The notes beneath the pieces are model-generated. The model had not been told where the DNA came from. It worked only from the letters and a program-made list of their open reading frames with translations, and did no database searches. A stretch of 64,000 nt of DNA from Pseudobdellovibrionaceae bacterium (lineage in GTDB: Bacteria > Bdellovibrionota > Bdellovibrionia > Bdellovibrionales > Bdellovibrionaceae). The DNA lies in assembly GCA_016719575.1 (NCBI GenBank), contig JADJYV010000013.1, positions 558,001 through 622,000 of the forward strand. Reading direction: 5' to 3'. Made by a program: the position numbers and the translations under genes. Shown one piece after another: positions 53,016 to 62,137 of the stretch; position 1 is the first letter of the stretch; each line of letters opens with the position of its first letter.

Positions 53016-53675
53016 CTAAGGGCTTGCTTGATTTAAATAATTTGTAAAACCCGTCTCAAGTTTATAGCCAACATTTCCAGTTGAGGCCGTGCTCTTTCCA
53101 GCCACTGAACCGACATAAGCATTCGTCATTTTGACGGCCCCAGAATTCAAAGCGACCAAAGGAGGAGCCGCATTCATAACACTGAAACCTGTATTTGGAT
53201 AATTGGGGTGACCGAATCCCACTGTTCTTGTTGGCAAACCCGTCGCTACACTTAACGAAACCGTTAGCGGATTTCGTAGGGCTACGTCTTTTTTATCATA
53301 TGCCGTCACCGTGACGAGGGCGGAACCGGGTGACATACATGCCACAAAACTAAAAGTACTTCCAGAATACTGAGGTGAAGCGGTCAATCCTGACATCTCT
53401 AATCGACTCACTTGATCTGTGTTATAGCCACCAGAGAAAACAAGTTCAATGGTTGTCCCCGTACATGCACCGGTGTCAGCATCCGCAAATATTTCCTGGG
53501 TAACTATATAAGGAGGATACAACTCCGTGCGAGCCCCATCCTTTGTGTAGGTCACGCTCGTCCAAGTCGGCAACACCTCTGTGAGAGGATCTACCGGAGC
53601 CTTGTTTTTCCCGTTTCCAGGTCCACAACCTACCGTCAAAATGATTAACAAAAAAAGGATAAAATGCCTGTTCAT
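53016..53675 (-). CDS. Lipoprotein partner of the fibre protein
   Basis: The 219-residue protein has a lipobox (ILTVGCGPG) and one or two Ig-like beta-sandwich domains with a Cys pair (TGACTG and FVACMS). The C-terminus is Gly/Ser/Thr-rich. No family is recognised. It is 16 nt upstream of the fibre gene on the same strand, so the two form an operon. It could tether the fibre to the outer membrane. A GCCGATAG hexamer-like element lies only 7 nt before its ATG. Confidence 0.7.
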   Translation of the reverse strand: MNRHFILFLLIILTVGCGPGNGKNKAPVDPLTEVLPTWTSVTYTKDGARTELYPPYIVTQEIFADADTGACTGTTIELVFSGGYNTDQVSRLEMSGLTASPQYSGSTFSFVACMSPGSALVTVTAYDKKDVALRNPLTVSLSVATGLPTRTVGFGHPNYPNTGFSVMNAAPPLVALNSGAVKMTNAYVGSVAGKSTASTGNVGYKLETGFTNYLNQASP

Positions 53676-53837
53676 GGATAATCTATCGGCAAATTAAGGA
53701 CTTTTCGATAGGCCAAATTATTAAAAAATTCCATGTCGCTTTGAGACGAATGATTCAAAATTATACTCCCACATCAGCTTTTCTTTTAATACTTGTAATG
53801 TATCAAAACGAATTAAGTACAAGGTGCATGTGGTTAT

Positions 53838-54038
53838 CTAGTTGGCCTTGTCCGGGAGATCATCGCCTATTGTTTGCAATATACTGTGCCACTTCTCGAC
53901 TAAAATACCTGGGCTGTCCTCTTGTCGGCTTACCAGTTCACGAGAGATTAAAGCCGCAACGGCCACTGCAATGACCATAAGGAGTACATACTCCACGATC
54001 ACTTGCCCTCGGCTATTAAAATTTGTTTTTGTTTTCAT
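53838..54038 (-). CDS. Small TadE/Flp-like membrane protein
   Basis: The 66-residue protein starts MKTKTNFNSRGQVIVEYVLLMVIAVAVAALI. The RG-Q-x-x-VEY signal with a following hydrophobic helix is the pattern of TadE/Flp-type prepilins, with processing after Gly and Glu at about +5. A short polar tail of about 30 residues follows. It is 3 nt downstream of a 144-residue unknown gene and probably co-transcribed. It may be a minor pseudopilin, but no tad genes are nearby. Confidence 0.72.
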   Translation of the reverse strand: MKTKTNFNSRGQVIVEYVLLMVIAVAVAALISRELVSRQEDSPGILVEKWHSILQTIGDDLPDKAN

Positions 54039-54041
54039 GAA

Positions 54042-54476
54042 TCAAGCTTCGAATTGAAGCTCTAAAGTCCTAGCTGAAGGTTTCCAGTTTTGAATCGCCA
54101 TTCCGACTGTCTCAATCAAAAATTCAAGTTGCTGGTCCTCAAGGGGACCGCGCAGTCCAATGACGATGTCTTCATTCCACTTTTCGAGTGAAAGTGGAAT
54201 TGCGCTTTGTTCTTGTCCTTCAAAAGCCATCAAAAAGCTTTCTACAGTAGGATAAACCATCACTAAAATGTTAGCCTTTGAATTCCGAGAAATTTCTTTT
54301 GCTCGCGCTACCTCATGAGAAAGTTTTTGCTGGATCATAAAGTAGATTTTAAGGGCTAAAGACTCATGAAACTGAGCGAAGTAGATGCGAATGGGACCAT
54401 CAAATATGGCTGAATTAAAAGCCGGGTTAAAAAACTTCGACTGCATCAAAGTAGAATAAGACGACCTCTGCATCAT
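54042..54476 (-). CDS. Protein of unknown function, 144 residues
   Basis: This is a soluble protein without signal peptide, of mixed alpha/beta composition (FHESLALKIYFMIQQKLSHEVARAKEISRN and a C-terminal WKPSARTLELQFEA). The start MMQRSS follows GAGGGGA. A candidate promoter lies at 54513-54542. It is coupled to the TadE/Flp-like gene. No family is recognised; secretion or pilus-related control is possible from context only. Confidence 0.65.
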   Translation of the reverse strand: MMQRSSYSTLMQSKFFNPAFNSAIFDGPIRIYFAQFHESLALKIYFMIQQKLSHEVARAKEISRNSKANILVMVYPTVESFLMAFEGQEQSAIPLSLEKWNEDIVIGLRGPLEDQQLEFLIETVGMAIQNWKPSARTLELQFEA

Positions 54477-54512
54477 GACTTCCCCTCATGTAAAGATTCC
54501 GATCACTTTCTA

Positions 54513-54542
54513 AGACTAGGAACAGTTGTCGCTGTTTTTCAA
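54513..54542 (-). promoter_or_regulatory. Candidate promoter (TTGAAA-N18-TAGTCT)
   Basis: On the minus strand TTGAAA (54542-54537) and TAGTCT (54518-54513) are 18 nt apart and lie 36 nt before the start of the 144-residue gene. The spacer includes a short ACAG...CTGT palindrome. Confidence 0.4.
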
Positions 54543-54590
54543 ACGTTTTTTAAGATTCTTAAATTTTATTGGCCTTCGCGTCATTTGCCA

Positions 54591-55829
54591 CTAAGACTTC
54601 TGTAGTTGACCATTTCTATATACAGAAGTTGGGAGCCGCCCTCCGACAGAATAGAATGTCTCTTGCCAAGAACTATTTGTGCATAAAAAGTCAGCATATT
54701 TTCCCACTTCCAAAGAGCCGACTTCTTTTGCCAAATTCAGAGCATAAGAGGCACCAACAGTGTAAGCGGCAATCACCTCTGGCAAGGTCATCTTCATCTC
54801 TAAGCGAGCTAGCAAACCCACAAGAGCCACGTCCTGCGTTGGGCAGGTTCCTGGATTAAAATCTGTCGCAAGCGCAACTCTCGCTCCGGCATCAATTAAC
54901 TTTCGAGCTGGTGGATAAGCGCATTTCATATAAAGATCGGCCGCCGGTAATAATACACAGGTCACATTAGAGCGGGCGAGCATATTAATTTCTAGGCCTC
55001 GAATCTGCAAAAGATGATCGCCAGAGCGGGCCCCCAACTCTATACAAAGTTTCGCTCCCCCGCTCAGAGTCAACTGGTCTGCATGAACAACCAAATCAAA
55101 GCCAAGATCCTTTGCTGCCGCTAAATACCGCCGAGACTCTTCGGGTTCAAAAAAACCCTTCTCAACAAAAATATCTACCCGACTTGCAAGATTTAGTTTT
55201 TTTATTTTCGGCAAAACTCTATCGCTCAAATACTTCAAGTATTCCCCGTGAGATGCAAACTCTGGAGGCTTGGCATGGGCTCCCAAAAAAGTTGCAACGA
55301 CTCTCGGTCCCCGCAATTTGTTTATCACCCCTAACATCTTGATTTCATTTTTTAGATCCAGAGAGTAACCCGACTTGATTTCTAAAGTAGTAACTCCCTG
55401 AGAGACAAAGTCATCAACCCTTTTTTGAGACATAGCAAAGAGAACTCGTTCCGAAATTGCGCGAGTCTTTTGCAGGGTCGAAAGAATCCCCCCGCCGCGC
55501 TTGGATATTTCTTGGTAGCTCACCCCTTGATTTCGTAGCTCGAATTCTTCGGCTCTATGCCCGGCAAAAACCAAATGCGTATGGCACTCGACAAATCCCG
55601 GAAGAAGAGTCTGGCCTTTCATCGACACTTCTTTGATCTTTTTGTTCCTCGCTAAGATTTTGGGAATTTCTTTTTGGGCACCCAACCACTCGATACGGCC
55701 AGAAACAATATACATGGCTTGATTTGTTTTAATTCCCAAATCCTTTTCGGTGATACGACGCCCTTCTTTTTCGTTGGCGGGTGCGAGCGTTAGCATTTCG
55801 CTGATATTCGTAACCAAGATATTTGCCAT
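54591..55829 (-). CDS. hutI: Imidazolonepropionase
   Basis: The 412-residue amidohydrolase hydrolyses imidazolone-5-propionate to formiminoglutamate in histidine degradation. Metal-site and family segments are ECHTHLVFAGHRAEEFELR (about residues 82-100), the VHADQLTLSGGAKL His region and ATDFNPGTCPTQDV with the Asp ligand. Length is standard. No other hut gene is in the window, so the pathway must be completed elsewhere or the enzyme acts alone. The start is ATG 55829. Confidence 0.94.
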   Translation of the reverse strand: MANILVTNISEMLTLAPANEKEGRRITEKDLGIKTNQAMYIVSGRIEWLGAQKEIPKILARNKKIKEVSMKGQTLLPGFVECHTHLVFAGHRAEEFELRNQGVSYQEISKRGGGILSTLQKTRAISERVLFAMSQKRVDDFVSQGVTTLEIKSGYSLDLKNEIKMLGVINKLRGPRVVATFLGAHAKPPEFASHGEYLKYLSDRVLPKIKKLNLASRVDIFVEKGFFEPEESRRYLAAAKDLGFDLVVHADQLTLSGGAKLCIELGARSGDHLLQIRGLEINMLARSNVTCVLLPAADLYMKCAYPPARKLIDAGARVALATDFNPGTCPTQDVALVGLLARLEMKMTLPEVIAAYTVGASYALNLAKEVGSLEVGKYADFLCTNSSWQETFYSVGGRLPTSVYRNGQLQKS

Positions 55830-55876
55830 AGGGTAGAATTATCTCTGACCTTTTAACTTAGTCAAAGATAAAACCC

Positions 55877-56896
55877 TCACAGATTAAGGTCCTCAAGATT
55901 AAATCCGCTCTCGGGCCGATCGAAGACTTGCACCGCCAAGTCTTCCTCGCGTTTTGGAAAAACCAATACCGGACAGGGAGCCGCACGCACAACAGCCCTC
56001 ATTGAGCTCCCTAAAATTGCAACTCGTATCGGCCCCGCCTGCCCCTCCATCACGATCAAGTCACTTTGACTTTCGCAAGCTTGTTGGCAAATCGAATCAA
56101 CAAACGTGGTGGCACTGGAATCGACTTTGAAATCGCAATTCACATCTTGTGATTTGGCCCACTCGGCCCATGATTCCGCCCGCCTTAACCGTTGATCGAT
56201 TTTGGACTCCATAAAGTCCTCAATATCCACCATCTCGCCATCAGCTCCAAAGATAGCTAGAAAATAACCAGTATCCATCACTCCCCGCGGAGGCGCTGAT
56301 ACCAAATGAAAGATTCGAACCATTGCCCCCATCTGCTTTGCCAAAGCGATTGTCTTGTAAAACAAGCGCCTCGAGCGATCCCCAAAATCAGTAGGAAATA
56401 GAATTCGGCTGAGGTGGGATTCAGACTTTAATCCTCCCCCCATCACCATCACCGGAATTGCAGAGCGAGCCAATAGAGTTTCAGCAAAACTTCCCAAAAA
56501 AAATCTATCCAAGCCCTGACGTCCATGGCTGCTAACAACAATCAAATCTGCCAATTGCTGTTTGGCATAGGACAATAAGCTCTCAACCGAAGCCGTAATT
56601 GTTGCAAGTGGCTCAATAAGAATCTTCGGACCGAGAACATAAGGAAATCCCGACTTCAACAAAGCCGCTTCCATCTGTCTTCTAATGTTTTGACGAGTCT
56701 CTTCCAACCAATCTGCACTGTTATCCAATTGCCATGCCTCACGGGCTGCCACCAAGACAAAAACAGGCTCTATTTGAACAAAAGCCCTTTCCTGAAAATT
56801 GCTAAGAACTCGGGCCGCATTCGCCTGAAGGCTTTCTTCGTCCTCAAAGGCATCAAATGCCCAAATGATTTTTTTAATTGTTCCTTGCTGCAACAT
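55877..56896 (-). CDS. Tandem universal stress protein (two Usp domains)
   Basis: The 339-residue protein has two Usp folds. Domain 1 ends with the nucleotide loop SSHGRQGLDRFFLGSFAETL followed by AIPVMVMG; domain 2 ends with EGQAGPIRVAILGSSMRAVV and APCPVLVFPK. Both loops keep G-x-x-G-(x)9-G-S, so ATP binding is plausible. The start is ATG 56896, five bases after GGAG; a GTG at 56902 overlaps that site. It stands downstream of a structured RNA/terminator after gpmA, so it probably has its own promoter. Confidence 0.9.
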   Translation of the reverse strand: MLQQGTIKKIIWAFDAFEDEESLQANAARVLSNFQERAFVQIEPVFVLVAAREAWQLDNSADWLEETRQNIRRQMEAALLKSGFPYVLGPKILIEPLATITASVESLLSYAKQQLADLIVVSSHGRQGLDRFFLGSFAETLLARSAIPVMVMGGGLKSESHLSRILFPTDFGDRSRRLFYKTIALAKQMGAMVRIFHLVSAPPRGVMDTGYFLAIFGADGEMVDIEDFMESKIDQRLRRAESWAEWAKSQDVNCDFKVDSSATTFVDSICQQACESQSDLIVMEGQAGPIRVAILGSSMRAVVRAAPCPVLVFPKREEDLAVQVFDRPESGFNLEDLNL

Positions 56897-56975
56897 AAGC
56901 ACTCCTGATTGCGATGAATCTGAATTTTACAAGGAGAACTTCGTATTCGGTATACACTTATAATGATTTTTTTGC

Positions 56976-57080
56976 GAAAAAAAACGGCCCTGACAAAACA
57001 ACTCACAACTTCCGCAACCACTTACCGCTAAAACCGCATCCAACTACAACTTGAACTTCCGCTCTACCGACAGGGCCGTC
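56976..57080 (-). ncRNA. Structured RNA or long-loop terminator after gpmA
   Basis: On the minus strand ACGGCCCTG (57079-57071) pairs with CAGGGCCGT (56992-56984) across about 78 nt, and eight T follow. The interior carries two copies of GCGGAAGTT. It could be the gpmA terminator with an unusually long loop or a small RNA of about 105 nt. A TTGACA at 57179-57174 has no good -10. Confidence 0.4.
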
Positions 57081-57188
57081 AAACAGCATGATTCAATAGG
57101 AAAAGCCATTGTGCCCGAAGAAAGGGTATAAAACTAGTTTAAAATGAAAACGCGAATGGAGCTCGTTTTTTCCTGTCAAGAAATTTTG

Positions 57189-57935
57189 TTACTTTGCCTT
57201 TCCTTGGTTGGCTACAGCCTCGATTGCTTTGCGGACCTCTTCTTCATCTCCAATAAATTCTCTTTTGATAACATTGAAGTCCTTATCAAGCTCGTACATC
57301 ATCGGAATGCCAGTTGGCATATTGACGGCCATAATTTGATCGGGAGTCATATGCTCAAGATGTTGCATGAGAGCTCTCAAAGAATTTCCGTGAGCGACGA
57401 TTAAAATCCGCTGACCTGCTTTGATTTGTGGCAGGATTGTGTCACTCCACAAAGGCAAAAAGCGAGAAACTGTGTCCTTTAAGGACTCACCGCACGGCAG
57501 ATCTTTCGCGCTAACACTTTTATAACGAGGATCTTTTGAAGGATGGAGGGGGTCACTCAACTCCATTCGCGGCGGTGGGGTGTCATAACTGCGGCGCCAA
57601 ATTTTTACCTGTTCCTCACCATGGCGTGCTGCTGTTTCAGCCTTATCAAGTCCCTGAAGAGCCCCGTAATGACGCTCATTCAAACGCCATTCTTTGTAAA
57701 CAGGTAACCACACTTGATCGATTTGATTTAGAACATAATCTAAGGTGTGAATCGCTCTTTTTAAAACACTCGTATAGGCCAAATCGAACTTAAAACCTCT
57801 CTCTGCCAGCGCCTTACCTCCCTTTAGAGCTTCAGCTCGACCTTTTTCTGAAAGGTCCACGTCAACCCAGCCAGTAAAACGATTCTGCTGATTCCATTGA
57901 CTTTCGCCGTGGCGAATTAACACCAGTTTGTACAT
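57189..57935 (-). CDS. gpmA: 2,3-bisphosphoglycerate-dependent phosphoglycerate mutase
   Basis: The 248-residue histidine-phosphatase-fold enzyme interconverts 2- and 3-phosphoglycerate in glycolysis. The phospho-His motif is LIRHGESQWNQQNRFTGW at the N-terminus, with ERHYG near residue 90 and the second His in VAHGNSLRAL (about 185). Length matches bacterial GpmA. It is a single gene, followed by a structured terminator region on the same strand and divergent from the sucA operon across a 235-nt gap in which I see no clear promoter. Confidence 0.96.
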   Translation of the reverse strand: MYKLVLIRHGESQWNQQNRFTGWVDVDLSEKGRAEALKGGKALAERGFKFDLAYTSVLKRAIHTLDYVLNQIDQVWLPVYKEWRLNERHYGALQGLDKAETAARHGEEQVKIWRRSYDTPPPRMELSDPLHPSKDPRYKSVSAKDLPCGESLKDTVSRFLPLWSDTILPQIKAGQRILIVAHGNSLRALMQHLEHMTPDQIMAVNMPTGIPMMYELDKDFNVIKREFIGDEEEVRKAIEAVANQGKAK

Positions 57936-58170
57936 GATTTACCCTCCAAAAGTTTAGGCAAAAATTTCCGCAGGGCCAACTCACCCCCCACCTTGAAGAC
58001 AGGTTTAGGGTGAAGGCTCGGATAGCAGTTCAATTTGATTCCAAAAAGAATTACCATGATGTCGTGCTCTGTCTATCAAAAGCTTCACATTTTGCCGCGC
58101 ATCAGACCGTGACGAAGACTGAAGATTTTGAAAAAACAAAGATCTTAAAAGTTCAAACAAAGGACCCCCG

Positions 58171-60879
58171 GTGAGCTTCGCAAATCGCGCCAATTTAGAA
58201 ATTATTGAAGACCTTTACAAACAATTCAAAGCCAATCCCGCGAGCGTCCATCTTGATTGGCAACGCTTTTTCGAAGGTGTAGAGTTCGGCCAAGAGGGAG
58301 GCCTCGGACTTTCAGAAAAAGAGCTGGATGTCTATCATCTGATCTCCGCCTACCGAAACTACGGTCACTTTGAGGCGCAACTCGATCCTCTCAGCAATAC
58401 ACCGACACCCTCAGATCAATTGTCTCTGAGCCGCTTCAATTTATCTGAAAAAGACCTTGAGCAGAAGTTTCAAATTGGCAACATCATAGGAAAACCCCAA
58501 GCGAGCTTGCGCGAAATCATCGCTCATCTTCGCGGAACTTACTGCGGCAAGATCAGTGTCCAATGTTCAGAGGCGCTCCCCGAAGTTCGTAATTGGTTTA
58601 TCAAAGAATTTGAAACAACTTCGTTCAAGCTTAACAGTGAAGAAAAAAAACAAGCCTTTGTCTCTCTCAACAGAACAGAATCTCTCGAAAAGTTCATTCA
58701 CACCAGATATGTCGGCACCAAGCGGTTCTCGATTGAAGGAGCGGACGGGATGATGCCGATGCTTGAAACCTTGGTTCAACGCGGAACAAAACTCAAGGTT
58801 CAAGAAGTCATGATCGGCATGGCTCACCGAGGCCGCGTCAATGTTCTTGCGAATTTTATGGGTAAAGCGACTGAGTATATTTTTGCTGACTTTAACGGCC
58901 CAACAGAAACCGCCATACCAATTGATGACTTTGATGGCGACGTTAAGTATCACTTGGGTTACGTTGCACAAAAAGACACTCCTCATGGCAAGTGCCAAGT
59001 CACTTTAGCCTTTAACCCCTCTCATCTCGAAGCCGTCAACCCTGTCGTCTTAGGCATGACCCGGGCCGCGCAGCGCCGCCGTAGTGACACGAAAGAACGA
59101 AAAACGGTGATCCCTGTTTTAATTCATGGCGATGCCGCCTTTGCTTCTCAGGGTGTCAATCTTGAGACCTTTCAAATGTCTCAAGTTAAAGGCTACACCG
59201 TGGGTGGAACAATCCATATCGTGGTCGACAACCAAGTGGGCTTCACAACCACACCTGAGAATGGTCGTTCTTCGCACTATGCTTCTGACACTGCTAAGGT
59301 TTTAGCCACTCCTGTAATCCATGTAAATGGCGACGACACAGAGTCTTGTGTTAGAGCAATGGACATCGCGCTTCGCTTCCGCCAAGAGTGGGGTCGCGAC
59401 GTGGTTATTAATATGATTTGCTACCGCCGCTTTGGTCATAACGAAGGCGACGAACCGGCATTTACTCAGCCTCTGATGTACGACATCATCAAAAAGCATC
59501 CAACACTGCGTGAGATTTACGGCAAGCAGCTCATCCGCGAAGGCGTAATTGATCAAAAGACTTATGACGACTCTTTTCAAGAGCGCATGGACAGTCTACA
59601 AAAAATTTATGAAGAGACAAAAAAGACTCCCCCAAAAATTCAGCCTTTTAAATTTGATGGTTTCTGGAAGGGTCTTCGCAAGGGCACCCTCGATGATCTT
59701 TTAAAGCCCGTGAACACCAAAATAGATATCAAGCTCTTAAAAGAGATCGGAACAAAGATCAGCGAAGTGCCTGGCAACTTCACTCCTCATCCAAAGTTGG
59801 TGAAACTTTTAGAAACTCGCAAAAACATGGCCCTTGGCAAAGAGCCGATTGACTGGGGTATGGGCGAACTTCTGGCCTACGGCTCACTCTTAGCTGAAGG
59901 CACCTCGATTCGTTTAACCGGCCAAGATTGTGTGCGCGGCACCTTTACCCATAGACACGCAGGTCTTTATGATACGAACACCAACGAATTGTACATGGCC
60001 CTAGACCATGTCAATGACGACAAGGTGGAATTTTGTGTTTATGACTCAATTCTATCAGAGTATGCAGTTCTTGGTTATGAATACGGAAATGCAACGTGTG
60101 ACCCAACATTTTTAACGCTTTGGGAGGCCCAATTCGGCGACTTTGCCAACGGAGCACAGATCATCATCGATCAGTTCTTGTGCAGTGGCGAATCTAAATG
60201 GCAACAAATGTGCGGCTTGGTCCTCTTGCTCCCGCATGGCTACGAAGGCCAAGGCCCTGAGCACTCCTCGGCTCGTCTTGAGCGCTTCTTACAACTCTGT
60301 GCCCATAGCAATATGCAAGTTGTGAACTTAACAACGCCGGCTCAGATTTATCACGCGCTTCGCCGCCAAATCAAACGTGACTTCCGCAAACCACTTGTGG
60401 TGATGAGTCCCAAAAAACTTCTTAGATACCCTCGCGCGGTTTCAACTTTAGAAGATCTGGCAAATGGAGGTTTCCAAGAAGTCATTCCTGACACAATCGA
60501 CAAGTCCAACGTGGAGACCCTCGTTTTTGTTAGCGGAAAACTCTATTACGATCTTTTAGAAGAACGCGAGAAAAATAAAAAAGACAATGTCGCCCTCGTT
60601 CGCCTCGAACAAATTTTTCCGTTTCCGGCTAGCCAAATAGCGAACGTGCTTCAGTCTTATCCGAAACTAAAAAATCTGATATGGTCACAAGAAGAACCCA
60701 AAAACATGGGTGCCTTTCAGCATGTCTACTTTAAATTTATCGAAACACTTTCAAAAGTGGGACTCAAACTCGATATGAAGTATGTTGGCAGAGCAGAGAG
60801 ATCTTCTCCTGCGACCGGATCCATTTACAGACACCAAGTAGAACAAAACGAAATCATTCAAGGATGCTTTAAGGGGTAA
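58171..60879 (+). CDS. sucA: 2-oxoglutarate dehydrogenase E1
   Basis: The 902-residue thiamine diphosphate enzyme decarboxylates 2-oxoglutarate in the TCA cycle. It starts with the E1o N-terminal segment (KANPASVHLDWQRFFEG), then GMAHRGRVNVLANFMGKA, HGDAAFASQGV and the ThDP/Mg region GDDTESCVRAMDIA with RFGHNEGDEPAFTQP. The C-terminal RAERSSPATGSIYRH motif is typical of E1o. The start is GTG 58171 behind AAAGGA. It is the first gene of the E1-E2-E3 operon, 5 nt before sucB. Confidence 0.97.
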   Translation: MSFANRANLEIIEDLYKQFKANPASVHLDWQRFFEGVEFGQEGGLGLSEKELDVYHLISAYRNYGHFEAQLDPLSNTPTPSDQLSLSRFNLSEKDLEQKFQIGNIIGKPQASLREIIAHLRGTYCGKISVQCSEALPEVRNWFIKEFETTSFKLNSEEKKQAFVSLNRTESLEKFIHTRYVGTKRFSIEGADGMMPMLETLVQRGTKLKVQEVMIGMAHRGRVNVLANFMGKATEYIFADFNGPTETAIPIDDFDGDVKYHLGYVAQKDTPHGKCQVTLAFNPSHLEAVNPVVLGMTRAAQRRRSDTKERKTVIPVLIHGDAAFASQGVNLETFQMSQVKGYTVGGTIHIVVDNQVGFTTTPENGRSSHYASDTAKVLATPVIHVNGDDTESCVRAMDIALRFRQEWGRDVVINMICYRRFGHNEGDEPAFTQPLMYDIIKKHPTLREIYGKQLIREGVIDQKTYDDSFQERMDSLQKIYEETKKTPPKIQPFKFDGFWKGLRKGTLDDLLKPVNTKIDIKLLKEIGTKISEVPGNFTPHPKLVKLLETRKNMALGKEPIDWGMGELLAYGSLLAEGTSIRLTGQDCVRGTFTHRHAGLYDTNTNELYMALDHVNDDKVEFCVYDSILSEYAVLGYEYGNATCDPTFLTLWEAQFGDFANGAQIIIDQFLCSGESKWQQMCGLVLLLPHGYEGQGPEHSSARLERFLQLCAHSNMQVVNLTTPAQIYHALRRQIKRDFRKPLVVMSPKKLLRYPRAVSTLEDLANGGFQEVIPDTIDKSNVETLVFVSGKLYYDLLEEREKNKKDNVALVRLEQIFPFPASQIANVLQSYPKLKNLIWSQEEPKNMGAFQHVYFKFIETLSKVGLKLDMKYVGRAERSSPATGSIYRHQVEQNEIIQGCFKG

Positions 60880-60884
60880 CAACT

Positions 60885-62123
60885 ATGAAAATCGATTTAA
60901 AAATTCCGACCGTCGGTGAGTCTATCAGCGAAGCCACCATTGGGAGTTGGGCTAAAAAAGATGGCGAATTTGTAAAACGCAACGAAATCTTGATGAGCAT
61001 CGAAACAGACAAGGCCAGTGTTGAGGTCGTTGCCGAAAATGATGGCGTCTTGCACGTCTCCACCCCTGCTGGTCAAACTGTAAAAATTGGCGCTGTTGTG
61101 GGCTTTATCGACACCGAAGGTAAGGCCACAGCAAACACGGCCACAGTTAACGTCAGCGCTGCGGCCTCTGCTGCCGCGAGTGCTTTTGATAAACCCGCAA
61201 CCCCGCCGCCATCTCAACATTTATCTCCTGCGGTAAATCGCATTGTGCATGAAAAAGGCTTGGATGCCAGCACCATCCCTGGCACAGGTAAAGAAGGTCG
61301 CCTTACAAAAGGAGATGTCCTCGCCGCCTCTTCTCCAGCAATGCCTGTGACCGTGACGGCTCCGACAGCGCAAAAGACTCCAGCTCCCTCTCCCGTCCTC
61401 ACACCACGGGGTCCTTCGAAGCAAGGAGACAAAAAACTTGTGCCAATGACAACGATCCGGAAACGCATCGCCGAAAGACTTGTGCAAGCCCAGCACACGG
61501 CGGCACTTCTCACCACTTTTAACGAAATCGACATGACCAAAGTGACGGAGCTTCGTGCTAAGTACAAAGACAAGTTTAAAGAAAAATACGGCATCAACCT
61601 TGGCTTTAATGGTTTTTTTGTAAAAGCAGCAGTTGAGGCTCTCAAAGAATTCCCTGCAGTTAACGCCTGGATTATTGGTAACGATATTGAATTTCATAAC
61701 TACTACAATATTGGTATTGCTGTTTCGACTGAAAAAGGCCTTATGGTGCCAAACATTAAGGATGCAGACACACTGTCCTTAGCTGGAGTCGAACTCGCCA
61801 TCCGCGATCTTGCTAGCAAAGGACGTGATGGAAAAATATCTATCGATGACTTGAGCGGCGGCACTTTTACAATTACCAATGGAGGCGTTTTCGGCTCTTT
61901 GCTTTCCACTCCAATTTTAAATTCTCCACAGAGCGGGATCCTTGGTCTTCATAAAATCCAAGACCGACCTGTAGCTCTTAATGGTAAGGTTGAAGTGCGT
62001 CCGATGATGTATGTGGCATTAACCTATGACCACAGAATCATTGACGGCAAAGAGGCGGTCAGCTTTCTAGTAAAAATTAAAGAAGGTGTTGAAGATCCCG
62101 AACGATTGCTACTCGAAATATAG
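60885..62123 (+). CDS. sucB: Dihydrolipoyl succinyltransferase, E2 of 2-oxoglutarate dehydrogenase
   Basis: The 412-residue protein has one lipoyl domain with the modified Lys in SIETDKASVEV (about residue 43), an Ala/Pro linker, and a peripheral subunit-binding domain (about 112-146, SPAVNRIVHEKGLDASTIPG). The catalytic domain from about 185 carries YDHRIIDGKEAV, with the active His and Asp. It transfers succinyl groups from lipoate to CoA. Lipoylation could be done by the LplA encoded at 46.8-47.8 kb. The gene sits between sucA and lpdA with 5- and 14-nt gaps. Confidence 0.97.
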   Translation: MKIDLKIPTVGESISEATIGSWAKKDGEFVKRNEILMSIETDKASVEVVAENDGVLHVSTPAGQTVKIGAVVGFIDTEGKATANTATVNVSAAASAAASAFDKPATPPPSQHLSPAVNRIVHEKGLDASTIPGTGKEGRLTKGDVLAASSPAMPVTVTAPTAQKTPAPSPVLTPRGPSKQGDKKLVPMTTIRKRIAERLVQAQHTAALLTTFNEIDMTKVTELRAKYKDKFKEKYGINLGFNGFFVKAAVEALKEFPAVNAWIIGNDIEFHNYYNIGIAVSTEKGLMVPNIKDADTLSLAGVELAIRDLASKGRDGKISIDDLSGGTFTITNGGVFGSLLSTPILNSPQSGILGLHKIQDRPVALNGKVEVRPMMYVALTYDHRIIDGKEAVSFLVKIKEGVEDPERLLLEI

Positions 62124-62137
62124 TAAAGGGAATAATT

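Noticed and set aside
51440..53675. Prophage remnant
   Set aside because: Only fibre-like motifs are present; there is no capsid, terminase or integrase, and the protein has a signal peptide.
53676..53700. GCCGATAG before the fibre lipoprotein as a sigma-28 promoter
   Set aside because: The -10-like part fits, but there is no TAAAGTTT 11 nt upstream and it lies only 7 nt from the ATG.
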